From NCBI RefSeq assembly GCF_000321225.1, contig NW_004451675.1:240962-304961 (forward strand): a stretch of DNA of 64,000 bases, read 5' to 3'. Both the position numbers and the translations under genes were made by a program. Positions 26,021 to 36,027 of the stretch are shown one piece after another. The notes under the pieces are model-generated. The model ran no database searches. It was not told where the DNA came from and saw nothing but the letters and a program-made list of their open reading frames with translations. How positions within the stretch are numbered: position 1 is the first letter of the stretch; every line of letters starts with the position of its first letter. This DNA is from Odobenus rosmarus divergens (lineage: Eukaryota; Chordata; Mammalia; Carnivora; Odobenidae).

Positions 26021-26213
26021 TTTTTTTAAGATTTTATTTTTTTTTGTCACAGAGAGAGGGAGGGAGAGAGCACAAGCAGGGGGAGCAGCAGGCAGAGGGA
26101 GAAGCAGGCTCTCCGCTGAGCAGAGAGCCCGATGTGGGGCTCGATCCCAGGACCCCTGGATCATGACCTGAGCCCAAGGCAGACACTTAACTGACTGAGC
26201 CTCCCAGGTGTCC
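26021..26213 (-). mobile_element. CAN-SINE, antisense
   Basis: Runs from 'ttaagattttatttttttt' to 'gagcctcccaggtgtcc'; target-site duplication 'cattcttaccttt'/'cattcttagcttt'. It lies only about 310 bp upstream of exon 3. Confidence 0.88.
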
Positions 26214-26525
26214 CATTCTTAGCTTTTAGTAAAGGTAGAACATATTATTTTTATAAACCAGTGAGTAGTCCTTGTCTTAAAGGAAGTATCAGCAGGACCT
26301 CAGTTGTTCATCCCTACAAAAACACCTATGAAAACCAAACAATACAGCATTGAATTAAACCAAGCTGTGTGATTCTGTGTGATCAAAATTGTTTAGGGCC
26401 ATTCTCTGTCCACTTCTCTCATCCGGCAAGATATATCTTTATGCCCTTTCTGCCTAGAAATACTAAAGGAGAGAGACTCTGGAAATGCATTAATGGGGCA
26501 TCTACTGTTCTTTTTGTTCTCCCAG

Positions 26526-26642
26526 GGAAACAGAAGTACCTGTGTGCCAGCAGAAATGATTGTACCATCGATAAATTCCGAAGGAAAAATTGTCCATCTT
26601 GTCGCCTCCGGAAATGCTATGAAGCAGGGATGACTCTGGGAG
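26526..26642 (+). CDS. AR: AR exon 3: second zinc finger of the DNA-binding domain
   Basis: The exon opens after a tctccc-ag acceptor with GG completing a glycine codon split from exon 2. It reads [20 protein letters not shown] then [18 protein letters not shown]. The four zinc-binding cysteines (CASRNDC and CPSC) and the D-box dimerisation loop between the first two are intact, and RK at RLRKC is the first half of the bipartite nuclear localisation signal. The protein sequence looks identical to human. It ends GGA G|gtatga; this donor departs from the gtaagt consensus at +4 and +6. At 117 bp it is the usual length. It is the last constitutive exon shared by the truncated variants that use the cryptic exons of intron 3, so this donor is where full-length and variant receptors part. 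Confidence 0.98.
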
Positions 26643-26737
26643 GTATGATACTTTTCTTCCTTTTTCTTTTTCTTCCTCTCCCTCCCTCATTCTCTCATTC
26701 TCTCTTTAAACCAGATTTTCCTCTTTGGTGCTTCTGA
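26643..26737 (+). other. AR: Intron 3 read-through frame after exon 3 (short hydrophobic tail)
   Basis: If the exon 3 donor is not used, translation continues for 31 residues after MTLG, starting [20 protein letters not shown], and stops at TGA 26735-26737. I recall a human truncated variant with a similar tail (GKILFFLF...). The tail is strongly hydrophobic because it is read from the pyrimidine tract after the donor. It would give a receptor with DNA-binding domain but neither RKLKK nor ligand-binding domain. No poly(A) signal is obvious immediately downstream, so its expression is uncertain. Confidence 0.45.
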
Positions 26738-27476
26738 GGTGGCCAGCTCTACTCTAGATACAAACTGACGCCTTCATCCGCAACATGACCATCAGCCAGT
26801 TGGTGCCTTTCTTTATCCTTAACCATGTCACACCCCACTCTGGGGCTCAGCACAGGAGCAGGAGGTGTGAGGCAAGGATCAGGACCCATCGGGGGTCAGT
26901 GAGTGTGGAGGTGATTATGAAGGATTCCCCAGGGGACACAGTGATACTGGCCCTATGTTGTTGCATGATGAGCAGGATGAGAGAACTACAGAATCCAGAA
27001 TAATCACAGGTACAGAATGACCCAGGCACAGGCTGGCCCTGAACACCCAGGAATATCCTCAGTTAACTATCCCTATATTGTAGGGTCGGCCACCTGGAAT
27101 GAAAAGCTGCTTCTCTTTGGAGCCTGTGACTAGGCTGCCACGCAGAACCAGTTTCCTATCCCGTATCTCCCACAGTGGAGCAGGCCTTTTAATCATTTCC
27201 CATTATTTGCAAATCTATTGATAACTTCCAAAAGCATTTTCTCGTAGCACAGTAGCTTGACAGAAGGAAGATACAGCTTTTTCAAGTGCAGCCGTGCATC
27301 ATAAGGCTTCTGTCCCCTAGTCTGTGTCTACTGTGAGCACTGTCACCATTCCAGAAAGGCTTGGCTTACACTTCTATTTTCCCCCTCCAAATTCCTCATT
27401 TCTTCATGTTTACATCTGCTCAGTGGCAGGGGGTACTCCCCGCTGCCTGCTGCTTCAAAAAAGAAGCACCTTTCAT

Positions 27477-27501
27477 GAAAAAAAAAAAAAAAAAAAAAAA
27501 A
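27477..27501. repeat. Poly(A) run
   Basis: About 24 A in intron 3; no SINE or L1 body precedes it. Confidence 0.9.
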
Positions 27502-28714
27502 GCAGGCTCATTAGTCTACTTTGATTTGTAAATGGAACTTGAAGAAAAGCAAGCTCTTTTCCGAATGCCTGATACTATAGCCTCCTACCTGATTATTCAT
27601 TATCAGCCTGGAAAACCCAAGTTCCTAGATTCCTGCCATTTCCCCTCCCCCTCTCAAGGCTCATTTAGAGTCCTTGTCCATCTCTGGCTTTCTGCAAGGT
27701 GCTCAATACCTTGTCTGCCTATGTACATGTTTATGGAGACCAACTTGTTTTCTATGTGTGGGTCTTCATGTTGATAACTGTATCCCCCCACCTCTTACAG
27801 GGCAACAATAGTCTTTAAACAGACCAAAGTACTACAAATGAATTGACTCAGGGTCAGTTTGAGACAGTTGCAACAGAACCATCTCAAGTAGTGTCTAGTA
27901 CTCCCAGACATCGCAGGCAGATGCTGTGTGAGTTTTCCAGGCAGCTGCATTAAATGAGACTAATACCAGAGAAAGACCAACCTTGTTCTTATTTGCTTGG
28001 TATACTCCAGAGAAATCCTACAATTGTGGTCTCTAGTGGGGAGGAAGAAGCAGGACTGGGATGGAGAAGTGTGGAGGGAAAGCCAGGAAAGGTGACAAAG
28101 GGAGTGATAAGAGGAAGTTTTCTTCATACGAATGTTGCAACCCTGTGGTGAGAGTTCTGATACACTCAGCTCTCAATTTTTTAGCCCTCTGTGAATGGTG
28201 TATAAGAGATGGGGGCTCCCAGGTAGAGAACCCCTTGGTTTTTCATCTGCTGCTATGAACTGTAAGCTTGCTTTGCCACAGGTGAAGTTTAATGGTAACA
28301 AAAGTTCTCCTAAAGTTTGGGTCCAAATCTTAAAATTAGTTCATGTTTCAGCCAACATCCTCCATTATAAAACAGTCCATGACATTATTATAGTGAACCC
28401 CTTTTGAAAAGGAGTAATTTCACTACTCCCTCTATCAGTGAGGCATAAATCTGTGAATTCATTTCATGGAGAGAGCGGTACACTAAGTTTTCAAATTGAT
28501 TTATTGGCTAGAGTGCTCAAATTTGAAATGGGCTTGGTCCCAACACAAGGAAAAGAAGGTAAGAAGTGCTGTGAATGGCTTTCATTGCAGATCTTTTCCT
28601 GTGATAGTTATTGAGTGTCAGTTGTATACAAACGCACCATACTAGGCAATAGAGCTCGGGCTGCCAACTTGAAGGAAGGTCTGCAAGATACAAGGATTCT
28701 TGATATTGTGTATG

Positions 28715-28920
28715 TGGTCTTGCCTTTGGAGTCAGGCAGACCTAAGCTAAAGGCCCAGCTCCGTTATTTACTGTGCCCCTCTAAGCCTCAATTTCTTCAT
28801 CTGTAATCTAGTGGTATCACTCTGTGACGTGAACGTGATGAACGTGAACATCCTTGGTAATTGACAAAGTGCTTAGACAAATGTGAGGGCTTACTATGAC
28901 AGTGAGGTCACTAGTAATTT
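28715..28920 (+). mobile_element. MIR SINE relic
   Basis: 'tttggagtcaggcagaccta' and 'cctcaatttcttcatctgta' match MIR. Confidence 0.65.
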
Positions 28921-29454
28921 AGATGGTGAGCACTTCCCAGTTGGCTTTTACCCTGAGTTACTTGGCATGCCCTATAATATGTAACAATTCCAACAGGCAG
29001 AGAGAACATCAGCAGAAATCACGCTTGATCACCTCAAACTAAAAGTACCATCAAAATCCTGTTTGGAAGCCGATTCTAGTCGTTAAGGGAGTCATATATA
29101 ATGTTCAAGTACCATGTCAGTAACATCCCAAGTGTTTACCCACTTAAACACCATTGTTTGAAAAACAAACCTTTCCATCTTCATAAACTTATCTTCACAT
29201 TCCCTGATTCTCTGCTGCAAACCCTTCTCAAGTTTATGGTTAACTTGCAAATTCAGTGTACACTACACCTTTACTCAAAACAATGGGAAGAAGAAAGAAA
29301 ACATAAATGTAGAGTGGCCCTTCTAAATACTTGAGCAATAGACTTCCCTTTTCATAAGATTTGGGTTTAGCATAGACATTCTGATCACACTGAAGGAGAA
29401 TTCATATAACTTTGTTTTATTCTTCCCATCACTCAACTCAAAATGGTATAATAT

Positions 29455-29590
29455 ATTCTAAAACGGCAATGAGGAATGTGGCCTTGAGCAAGTCCCTTCT
29501 CCCCTCTGAGGCTCAGTTTTTCCCATCATAAAATTGGGATAATGAGATTGACCAAGGACCTCTCTGGCACAATCATTTTGTGATTCTGTG
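29455..29590 (+). mobile_element. MIR SINE relic
   Basis: 'ccttgagcaagtcccttctc' and 'gaggctcagtttttcccatc' match MIR. Confidence 0.6.
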
Positions 29591-30167
29591 TCTAAAGTCA
29601 CAGAAAAAGCCTATCAATCAGTCTTTTTTTGGATTACATCTCCACTGCCCTCAGAAGTATAGGCTGTCTAGAGGTGAGTGTTTTGACTTGCCTGATAATT
29701 TTAGCTGCCTCAAGCTACACCTGTGTAAGATATATTACGTTTCTCAAAGTAGACTGGATGTATAGATTATTGAGGGAGTGGAGGGCAGAAGGGTTATCAC
29801 CTTGTATCTTAAAGAAGCTGGCACTCTGTAGCTGATGTTTGCTTAGTGTTGAGGCCTCAAGGCTTTCTCTGTAGTGTTCCATCTACTCTTTGGTGATGGG
29901 ATCTCCTTAACTCAGAGATATTTAAAACACATAGCTTTTTCCTTTCTCCTTCTAGGCTTATCTACATGTTCATTGCTTCTTTTATTAGCAGCTCTTGGTG
30001 TTTCTTGGTGTTTTCCAAGGGTGGTTGGGTTCTCTGGGTGGGTCCCTTAAAGACTACCTTCAGGCTATTAATTGCCCATTCACAACAAGGATGGGCCTTT
30101 CTTTGTACCTCATTCATTTCTGGCTGCTTTTGAAAAGCTACACATTGCTAATTGCTTCAAGAATCTA

Positions 30168-30358
30168 TTTAAGATTTTATTTATTTATCTGACAGAGAGA
30201 AACATAGCGAGAGAGGGAACACAAGCAGGGGGAGTGGGAGAGGGAGAAGCAGGCTTCCTGCAGAGCAGGGAGCCCGATGTGGGGCTCGATCCCAGGACCC
30301 CAGGATCATGACCCGAGCCGAAGGCAGATGCCTAACAACTGAGCCACCCAGGCGCCCC
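30168..30358 (-). mobile_element. CAN-SINE inserted in the CE1 untranslated region
   Basis: Complete antisense copy to 'gagccacccaggcgcccc'; exact 15-bp target-site duplication 'tgcttcaagaatcta' at 30153-30167 and 30359-30373. Confidence 0.95.
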
Positions 30359-30683
30359 TGCTTCAAGAATCTAAACCTCTTGCCTACTTTTAATGTAAGA
30401 AAATACTTAGAAATATAACTGTCCCAGAAAAGGACCTTCCCTCTAGTGAATTAACTGTGGCTTTTTCACAGCCCATAATTAGAGTAAGTGCACAGCCCTC
30501 TCTCACTTTTCTCAGTACTTCCCAAGGATATACTTCCAGTTTCCAAGATGTAATGAGAAAGAAAGAATTGCCCTGACCTGCCATCTTCTCTCCGAACCCT
30601 TTCCTCCTTCTTACTTTCCTTCCTATTCCTCCCCTAACATTTTTTTTTTTTTGCATTTTGTAACTCTTGAGTTCTCAGCTTTT

Positions 30684-30689
30684 AATAAA
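30684..30689 (+). terminator. AATAAA poly(A) signal of cryptic exon CE1
   Basis: A consensus hexamer follows 'ttgagttctcagctttt', about 0.7 kb after the CE1 acceptor including a 0.2-kb SINE. It is the natural end for a CE1-terminated transcript. Confidence 0.6.
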
Positions 30690-31279
30690 TGGCATTAGCC
30701 CCTCCTTTTATTCCTTCCTCTCCTGGACCCTGGAAGATGGTAGGCCTTTCAGGAATTTCATGTAGCAGCCAAACCCCAGAAGAGGAAAAGAAACCTGGAA
30801 CATGTGAGAATCTAAAGTGTTCAGCGTTTTCTTCAGAGGTTACTTTAGCACATTTGAGAAGTCTCTTTCCTACTAGAAGACTGAACTTTACATCTGAGAC
30901 TCAAAACTGTTAACAGACCTGCAGGTTTTAATAGCCTCCAGGATTCTCTAGTTGGGAGGATGGCTTAGGGAGCCCATGGCCATGATCTGATGTCATCATG
31001 GACACTGTGAACACCCTTGTGGTGTCCAGTGTTGAAGACCGTCTTGAAGCCAGCTCTTTCATCATTCTCCATGCTTGAAAGCAGCCCTGCATTGGTACTT
31101 CTGGATCACATGTCCACACATGTCCAGATGCAAGAGAGTGATTCCAACACTGAAACACTATTCACAGCATGGTTCTTCAGGAGACAAATTTCACAGCATT
31201 TATCCATCCATCTATTTATCTGTTCATCCTTTCAGCCAGCCAACTAGCTAGTCCTTTTGTTTTTCCACCCATTCACTCA

Positions 31280-31690
31280 TCTATTTATCCATTTGGCAAA
31301 TATTTATTTATTGAGTGCGAACGATGTGCCAGACCCTATGGTAGGCATGTTGGGGGAGCAGAGATGATTAGGATAAAATCCCTGACCTCAAAGAGTTAAA
31401 CAGGCAACAGACAGTGATAATGAATACATCTTAACCTTAAAGGATGAAGAGGAAATGACTGGGAAGAAGTTGAATGAGATAGAAGGGACGGGGCATTCAA
31501 GGCAAAGGGCACAGTTTGAATAAAGGCTCAGAGACATAAGAAAAAATGTATTGAGGGTTTGAGGAATAGCAAGTCATTTAATATGACCAGATCTGGGGAA
31601 ATGGGGGAGGTAAGGTAAAACCACATTGAAAATGGACTTAGTTATTATGCTAAATGGTTTGGATTTCAGGCAGCTGAAGATCTGTGACAT
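31280..31690 (-). mobile_element. MIR/L2-like relic, antisense
   Basis: 'tttattgagtgcgaacgatg' and 'ctgacctcaaagagttaaac' then 'gcattcaaggcaaagggcac' resemble old MIR/L2-type repeats; family not assigned. Confidence 0.45.
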
Positions 31691-33496
31691 GGGATAGACA
31701 CATTCACATATCATTTTGTCTGTTTCTACATTTGGTTTTTTAAGACAATTACTGGCAGCATGAGTGTGGTATAGGTGAGGACCTGAACTTTAGAAAAATA
31801 CATAGTAGGCCAGGGAGAGAGAGAGAAAAGAAAAAAAAGAAAAAGTCTAGCACCAGATTTTGCTTCACACCTAGGATTGCAGTCTTGGTTCCTCCATTTG
31901 GGTTGATACCTGCAAGTACTGACCATGTACATGAGTTCTTCCCTTATACAGACTCCTTGCCTTGGTCTAGGCTAGTGTTTCCTGGCATGGGTTCTGAGAA
32001 AACTAGTTCCATGACATGGAACTGGTCTCTGTATCACCTTTGAATCAACTCTTGAAATCTGTTCTCCATGGTCTAGATCGCCATACTCCAGTTGATTGCA
32101 TACATATTTGGTGACACATTGGAGGAAAAAAGGTATACTTCTAATTATAGTTCTTAGGGCAAACTTGTATGTGGAGAAACCAGAGACTGTCTCATAATTC
32201 CTTCAAACCAAATTATCTGGGACAGCACATACATGTTGTAGTCTGTCTTTGAGTCTTTGCTTTTAGAGAACTACGGTTAGAAGTAAATAATTTTTTCAAG
32301 TCATCAAAATTGATGATACCCCATATCTGGTACTTGAATGAGTATCTTACTTGTAAAATTTCCACTTAAAATCCTTGAGTTTTTAAAGTGTAATAGGAGC
32401 AGAAAGATTTTATTGTTGTTTACTTTTGCTGTAAGTGCTTTAAAATCCCTCAGTTGCTCTTGAGAGAGTAAAATGATGTCATAGGCAATATTTTTCGAAG
32501 GCAGTAGGCAGAAAGCTAAGAGTACACAGAACACAACAGGTCATATATACAAAGGCAAGTATTTTCTAAATATAACAATTCAGAAACAAATTATTTGAAA
32601 TAACATAACTGTTTAAAAACATTTAACTTTTGATTTAAAAAGATAGCCACCTGCTTTTACAAATTGTAGGATGTAGTCCTTAAGATTACAAAAGCATTTA
32701 AAATATTTTCTTATTAAACTGAACTTATACATAGACAATTTACCTGAGCAAGATGCTTTTTTGGAGAATTTTGCCCATCCTTTGGGATCATGTTTGTATG
32801 AAGTAGAACTAAGGGAAAAAGTATATACAGAAATCAGTAGAGCCTTCAGATTGTCTTTTATTGATAATATTTCCATGACAACAGGTATCTAGGAAGTAAA
32901 CAGAATAGCATCACTACCCTGGGTCACCTTTTCTAAAATCAAGTTCTACTTTCCTCGGTCTAGTAAATCCTGGCTACACTTTTTAGATCTCTTAAGCCAG
33001 GCATAGAAATGGGTTTCTTTCCCCTGCTTAATACTCCATTGGACCAATGGTTCTGTGGCTGAAGTGAAAACTGATTGTTGAGGGACATTTCAGCCTTCTA
33101 GCAGTCAGCAATTTAAAAATGTAAGCACAAATCCTGAAGAAATCACCTGCAGAAAACTTGGACTGGCATTTAGAATTAAGAAGAAAATCTGGATCTTGAC
33201 CAAGATAAAAAGGTCACCAGCCCAGGCCTGCACAGGGTGGTGTGTCATGTTGGCCACAATGAAACTGGAAGAGACTGAGGACTCTCCCCAGGGTGGAAAA
33301 TGAGGCATAGAAGCTTTGATTAGTGAGCTGTTAGGCACAGAGACATTAATTTCGAAGCATTCCCATCTCCAGGCTGAATAATAATGCTTTTAATATTATG
33401 GGATTGTTTGGCTGCTGCAAGAAATTCAGAAGACCAAATAGGGAGGCTTTGTTGGGCTCTGAGTAACTGTAATGAGACTGTTAAATTCTGCCTCCT

Positions 33497-33577
33497 TCTT
33501 TTCCTCCAGATCCTCCACCCCCACTGACTAATTATTGCCCACTGTGTACAAAGAGGCACACACAAGCATATATATAA
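33497..33577 (+). other. Unassigned acceptor-like site with in-phase short frame between CE5 and CE3
   Basis: A 22-base pyrimidine-rich run 'tctgcctccttcttttcctccag' ends in AG at 33508-33509. Spliced to exon 3 it would encode DPPPPLTNYCPLCTKRHTQA plus two residues, then TAA at 33575-33577. By eye the tract is better than those of CE5 and CE3. I know of no human variant that uses it, so this is a prediction only. Confidence 0.3.
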
Positions 33578-35045
33578 GCTTCTTAGTATATTTGTCAATG
33601 AGGCATAAAAGAAAGGGGGGAGAAAACAAATCTAAGTAAAGAATTTTCCATTTTTTCCACCTTGCCTGACTTAACAGGTAGGTAGGAAAAGAGAAAAGAA
33701 ACCCAGTCCAAAATGTTAGCCACCCTGTTTCCCCAATTTTGCATGCTGCCTCTTAAATCAGAGGACCTGTCTCAGGCATCTGATTAGGGGGACTGCTAGG
33801 TGCAAGCCCATCTTTAAGTTGCTACTTTCAACATCCCTATTTTCATATAGAAAAATTCCGTGTTGGCAATTGCAAGCATCTCAAAACAACCAGACGCTGA
33901 AGAAAGGCTGACCTGATTCATTCAGAATGAGGGTTCTAGAAGGTTCTAACTGATAACTTGGAAACACCTGGAATCTGAAGTTTAGGGCCTCAAGCCCTTG
34001 CTCCTCAATACAGACTCCAGCATTGGGACTGGGGGCTACTCCCTTGGTTTATGACTCCCCACAGTGGGACTGATCGTTTCCCTACCTCACAGGGCTGTTG
34101 TGAGGACTAGCTCTAGAAGTAGCATCAATTATCATTCATGTAGTAATATCATGATTGTTGATTTCTGTAATATGACTTGGCATTAGCAGAGTGCTTTTTG
34201 ATTATTCTTGATCATATGTGATAGCACTCAGGTGGATGGATACAGTGAAGCTTTCTACAGCATGCTGCCAGGAAGAAGTTTTGCTGCCGGGGACTCAAGG
34301 TGCTACCTAGAACAAGAAGCCACTGTGCCTATCTGAGGCTCCTGTGGCCATTTTTACTTGGTCATTATTCAACTCATGAATTTCCCCTTACCTCCATTCT
34401 GCTGGACCACTGCCAAGGACTTAAGATTTTTAACCTCAGGCCCCATCACAGAGCTGAAGGCAGTAGCTGATCTACATAAGTTTAGTAAACAAGGACCAAA
34501 TTTCTGCTTCTCCTGATGGAACCATAAGAAGCCAGCTGGCCCCTCTCTCCAAACAGATCAGGGGACTAGAGTCAGTTATTTTCTCCTTATTCCCAAAGTC
34601 AAGGCGATTCTATTTTCAGAAACACATACTTTTAACCTTTTCATACAGAGGGAGGAAGGCAAAAATCTAAAAACCAGTGCCGACTTCTCTTATTTCCTGT
34701 TGATGAAGGAGGAAAGTGGATCCAACTCTACCCCTTACTTCTAGCCTTAGTGCCCCAACAATACCCTAGTACTCATTCACATCATCCACTTGCCTCTCCG
34801 TCAGGTGTGAGGTCTTGTTCTTTTCTCAAGCTAGCCTCCAACTTTGCATTATTCTAAGAGGAGAGGCACTTAGGGTTCTTAGTATCTTGCTATTCTCTGT
34901 CTCTGCCCCAGAAGCTCCATATTGAAAGCAGTTTCCTTCCGGTGGATGTGGAGTCTGTGAGACTAGGGACAGACAAATATGAGAGCACTCTTTGTGCCTT
35001 GCCTGGGGCCTGCATTTTCCACCCTCTTCATTCTCCAGTCTCCAC

Positions 35046-35047
<2 letters not shown>

Positions 35048-35079
<32 letters not shown>
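35048..35079. repeat. (CA)n microsatellite at the edge of the gap
   Basis: Sixteen CA units run into the N block. Confidence 0.97.
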
Positions 35080-35229
35080 NNNNNNNNNNNNNNNNNNNNN
35101 NNNNNNNNNNNNNNNNNNNNNNNNNNNNNNNNNNNNNNNNNNNNNNNNNNNNNNNNNNNNNNNNNNNNNNNNNNNNNNNNNNNNNNNNNNNNNNNNNNNN
35201 NNNNNNNNNNNNNNNNNNNNNNNNNNNNN
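35080..35229. other. Assembly gap (150 N) in a CA microsatellite
   Basis: The run of N starts directly after (CA)n (35048-35079) and ends before 'ccaccccccggttctcc'. The true length and repeat structure inside the CE3 untranslated region are unknown. Confidence 0.99.
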
Positions 35230-35448
35230 CCACCCCCCGGTTCTCCTTCCCCTGACTCAGCAACATTCTGGAGAAAAGCCAAGGAAGGACTTTAGGAGGG
35301 AGGGGAGTTTCCTGCTCCTTGGGACAGAATTTTAATCTCCAGGCCAAGGAGAAGTTCCCTAATGTGGATTGAAAGGCTAATGTAGTTTATTTTTTAACTG
35401 CTTTCTATTTGTTTGAACGTTGCATATTTCTGCTAGTGAATTTTCCTT

Positions 35449-35454
35449 AATAAA
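35449..35454 (+). terminator. AATAAA poly(A) signal shared by CE5 and CE3
   Basis: The hexamer sits in 'ttttccttaataaagccatt', the end of the human AR-V7 transcript as I recall it. Cleavage is expected within about 20 bases. Confidence 0.75.
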
Positions 35455-36027
35455 GCCATTAATATATCAGTGGTATTTTCTTATTTACAACAGACTGACA
35501 GAATTAATGCTGTTAACTTTAGGCCTTTTTTGCTTTTGCTTTTTTTTTTTTTTTTTCTCTCTCTCGTTTGCTTTCCAGGTCATGTTGACCTGTTCGGCTT
35601 GGGCTGTTTCACATTTGTTTTTAATGTCAGTTTAAATGTAATTGTAAAAGCATGTATGCTCTAAATTCATGTAGTTACTTTTTCCAGTGGAAAAGCCTGG
35701 TATGTGAAAGCATTTTCAGGCTCTGCAATTTCACATGAACAGATTTTTGGTAATGACTCTGTGCCCCTCACCCAGGATGGCATCTGGACAGTGACCCCCT
35801 TTCTTCTGGCTCACTAGTCAGAGAGAGACTTGGAAATAGTTTCTGCCAGATCCTGTGCTTTGGCAAGGCTGTGCAGCATTGCATATCATTCTATTATTAA
35901 TTACATTTACTCCTCCATGAACTAAAAACCATTAGACTAAATAGTCCAACATAAACCTTGAAAGATAAAATTTGATATTCCTTTTGCAGACTATTTCTCT
36001 GACTCAGAATTGGGACTGGGAGGAGAA

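Larger units (their letters stand above)
1..26525 (+). other. AR: AR intron 2, 3' part
   Basis: No exon 2 sequence (first zinc finger, CGSCKVFFKR) is present, so everything before exon 3 is intron 2. Transposon relics fill much of it: an antisense L1, L2 copies, MIRs, nested SINEs and two young L1 ends, each listed separately. CE4 at 20465 is the only part with coding interest. Stretches 340-2150, 2300-3820, 9930-10290, 10490-11560, 12650-12940, 14430-15275, 17580-18330, 20660-21940, 22160-22930, 23840-24440 and 25030-26000 contain nothing I can name beyond simple sequence and short old-repeat fragments. Confidence 0.9.
29992..30710 (+). other. AR: Cryptic terminal exon CE1 orthologue (AR-V1 type)
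   Basis: After 'cttcttttattagcag' the sequence CTCTTGGTGTTT joins exon 3 in phase to give the 19-residue tail ALGVSWCFPRVVGFSGWVP and TAA at 30048-30050. The human AR-V1 tail, as I recall it, is also 19 residues with the pattern A-V-V-V-S....R-V-.-G-.-S-.-W-.-P. 'ccttaaagactaccttcag' just after the stop also matches. AATAAA at 30684-30689, in 'tcagcttttaataaatggca', corresponds to the human 3' end. A SINE (30168-30358) interrupts the untranslated part. The frame and stop are kept although the tail residues have diverged. Confidence 0.78.
32735..35475 (+). other. AR: Cryptic exon CE5 orthologue (AR-V9 type), frameshifted, sharing the CE3 3' end
   Basis: After 'cttatacatag', ACAATTTACCTGAGCAAGAT joins exon 3 to read DNLPEQDAF, matching the human AR-V9 tail start DNLPEQ-A-F. 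The run c-tttttt-gg (32757-32764) has one more T than the human frame requires. Without it the next residues would resemble human and stop at TAG 32804-32806. As written, the frame continues to TAG at 32890-32892, a 52-residue tail instead of about 23. CE5 starts 1116 bases before CE3 and would run on into it to the same poly(A) signal, as described for human AR-V7/AR-V9. The extra T could be real or an assembly error. Confidence 0.7.
33851..35475 (+). other. AR: Cryptic terminal exon CE3 orthologue (AR-V7 exon)
   Basis: After 'ccctattttcatatag', AAAAATTCCGTGTTGGCAAT joins exon 3 (ending G) in phase and gives EKFRVGNCKHLKTTRR, then TGA at 33898-33900. The human AR-V7 tail is EKFRVGNCKHLKMTRP, so 14 of 16 residues, the acceptor and the stop position agree. 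The untranslated part continues with long recognisable matches, for example 'aacaaggaccaaatttctgc', 'ctcagcaacattctggagaa' and 'ccctaatgtggattgaaagg', to AATAAA at 35449-35454. In human this variant lacks the ligand-binding domain and is constitutively active. The CA repeat in the same place as in human contains the assembly gap 35080-35229. Confidence 0.88.

Noticed and set aside
25835..26171. Frames with 'RALCSAESLLLPLP'-type peptides, also at 7519, 11585 and 30181
   Set aside because: The same peptide recurs because each is a translated CAN-SINE.
26369..26525. Reading frame open upstream of exon 3
   Set aside because: It runs through intron text before the AG at 26524-26525; exon 3 joins exon 2 by splicing and no independent start codon has coding support.
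1..26525. AR exon 2 within the window
   Set aside because: The first zinc-finger signature (CGSCKVFFKR) was not found on either strand; exon 2 must lie upstream.
31398..31420. Possible CE2 orthologue near 'acaggcaacagacagtga'
   Set aside because: The tail I recall for human CE2 variants is only a few residues, too short to recognise; this stretch lies in an old repeat and the match is not convincing.
34826..35347. Long reading frames spanning the N block
   Set aside because: They exist only because N is read as open; the flanking CA repeat gives TH or VC repeats, not protein.
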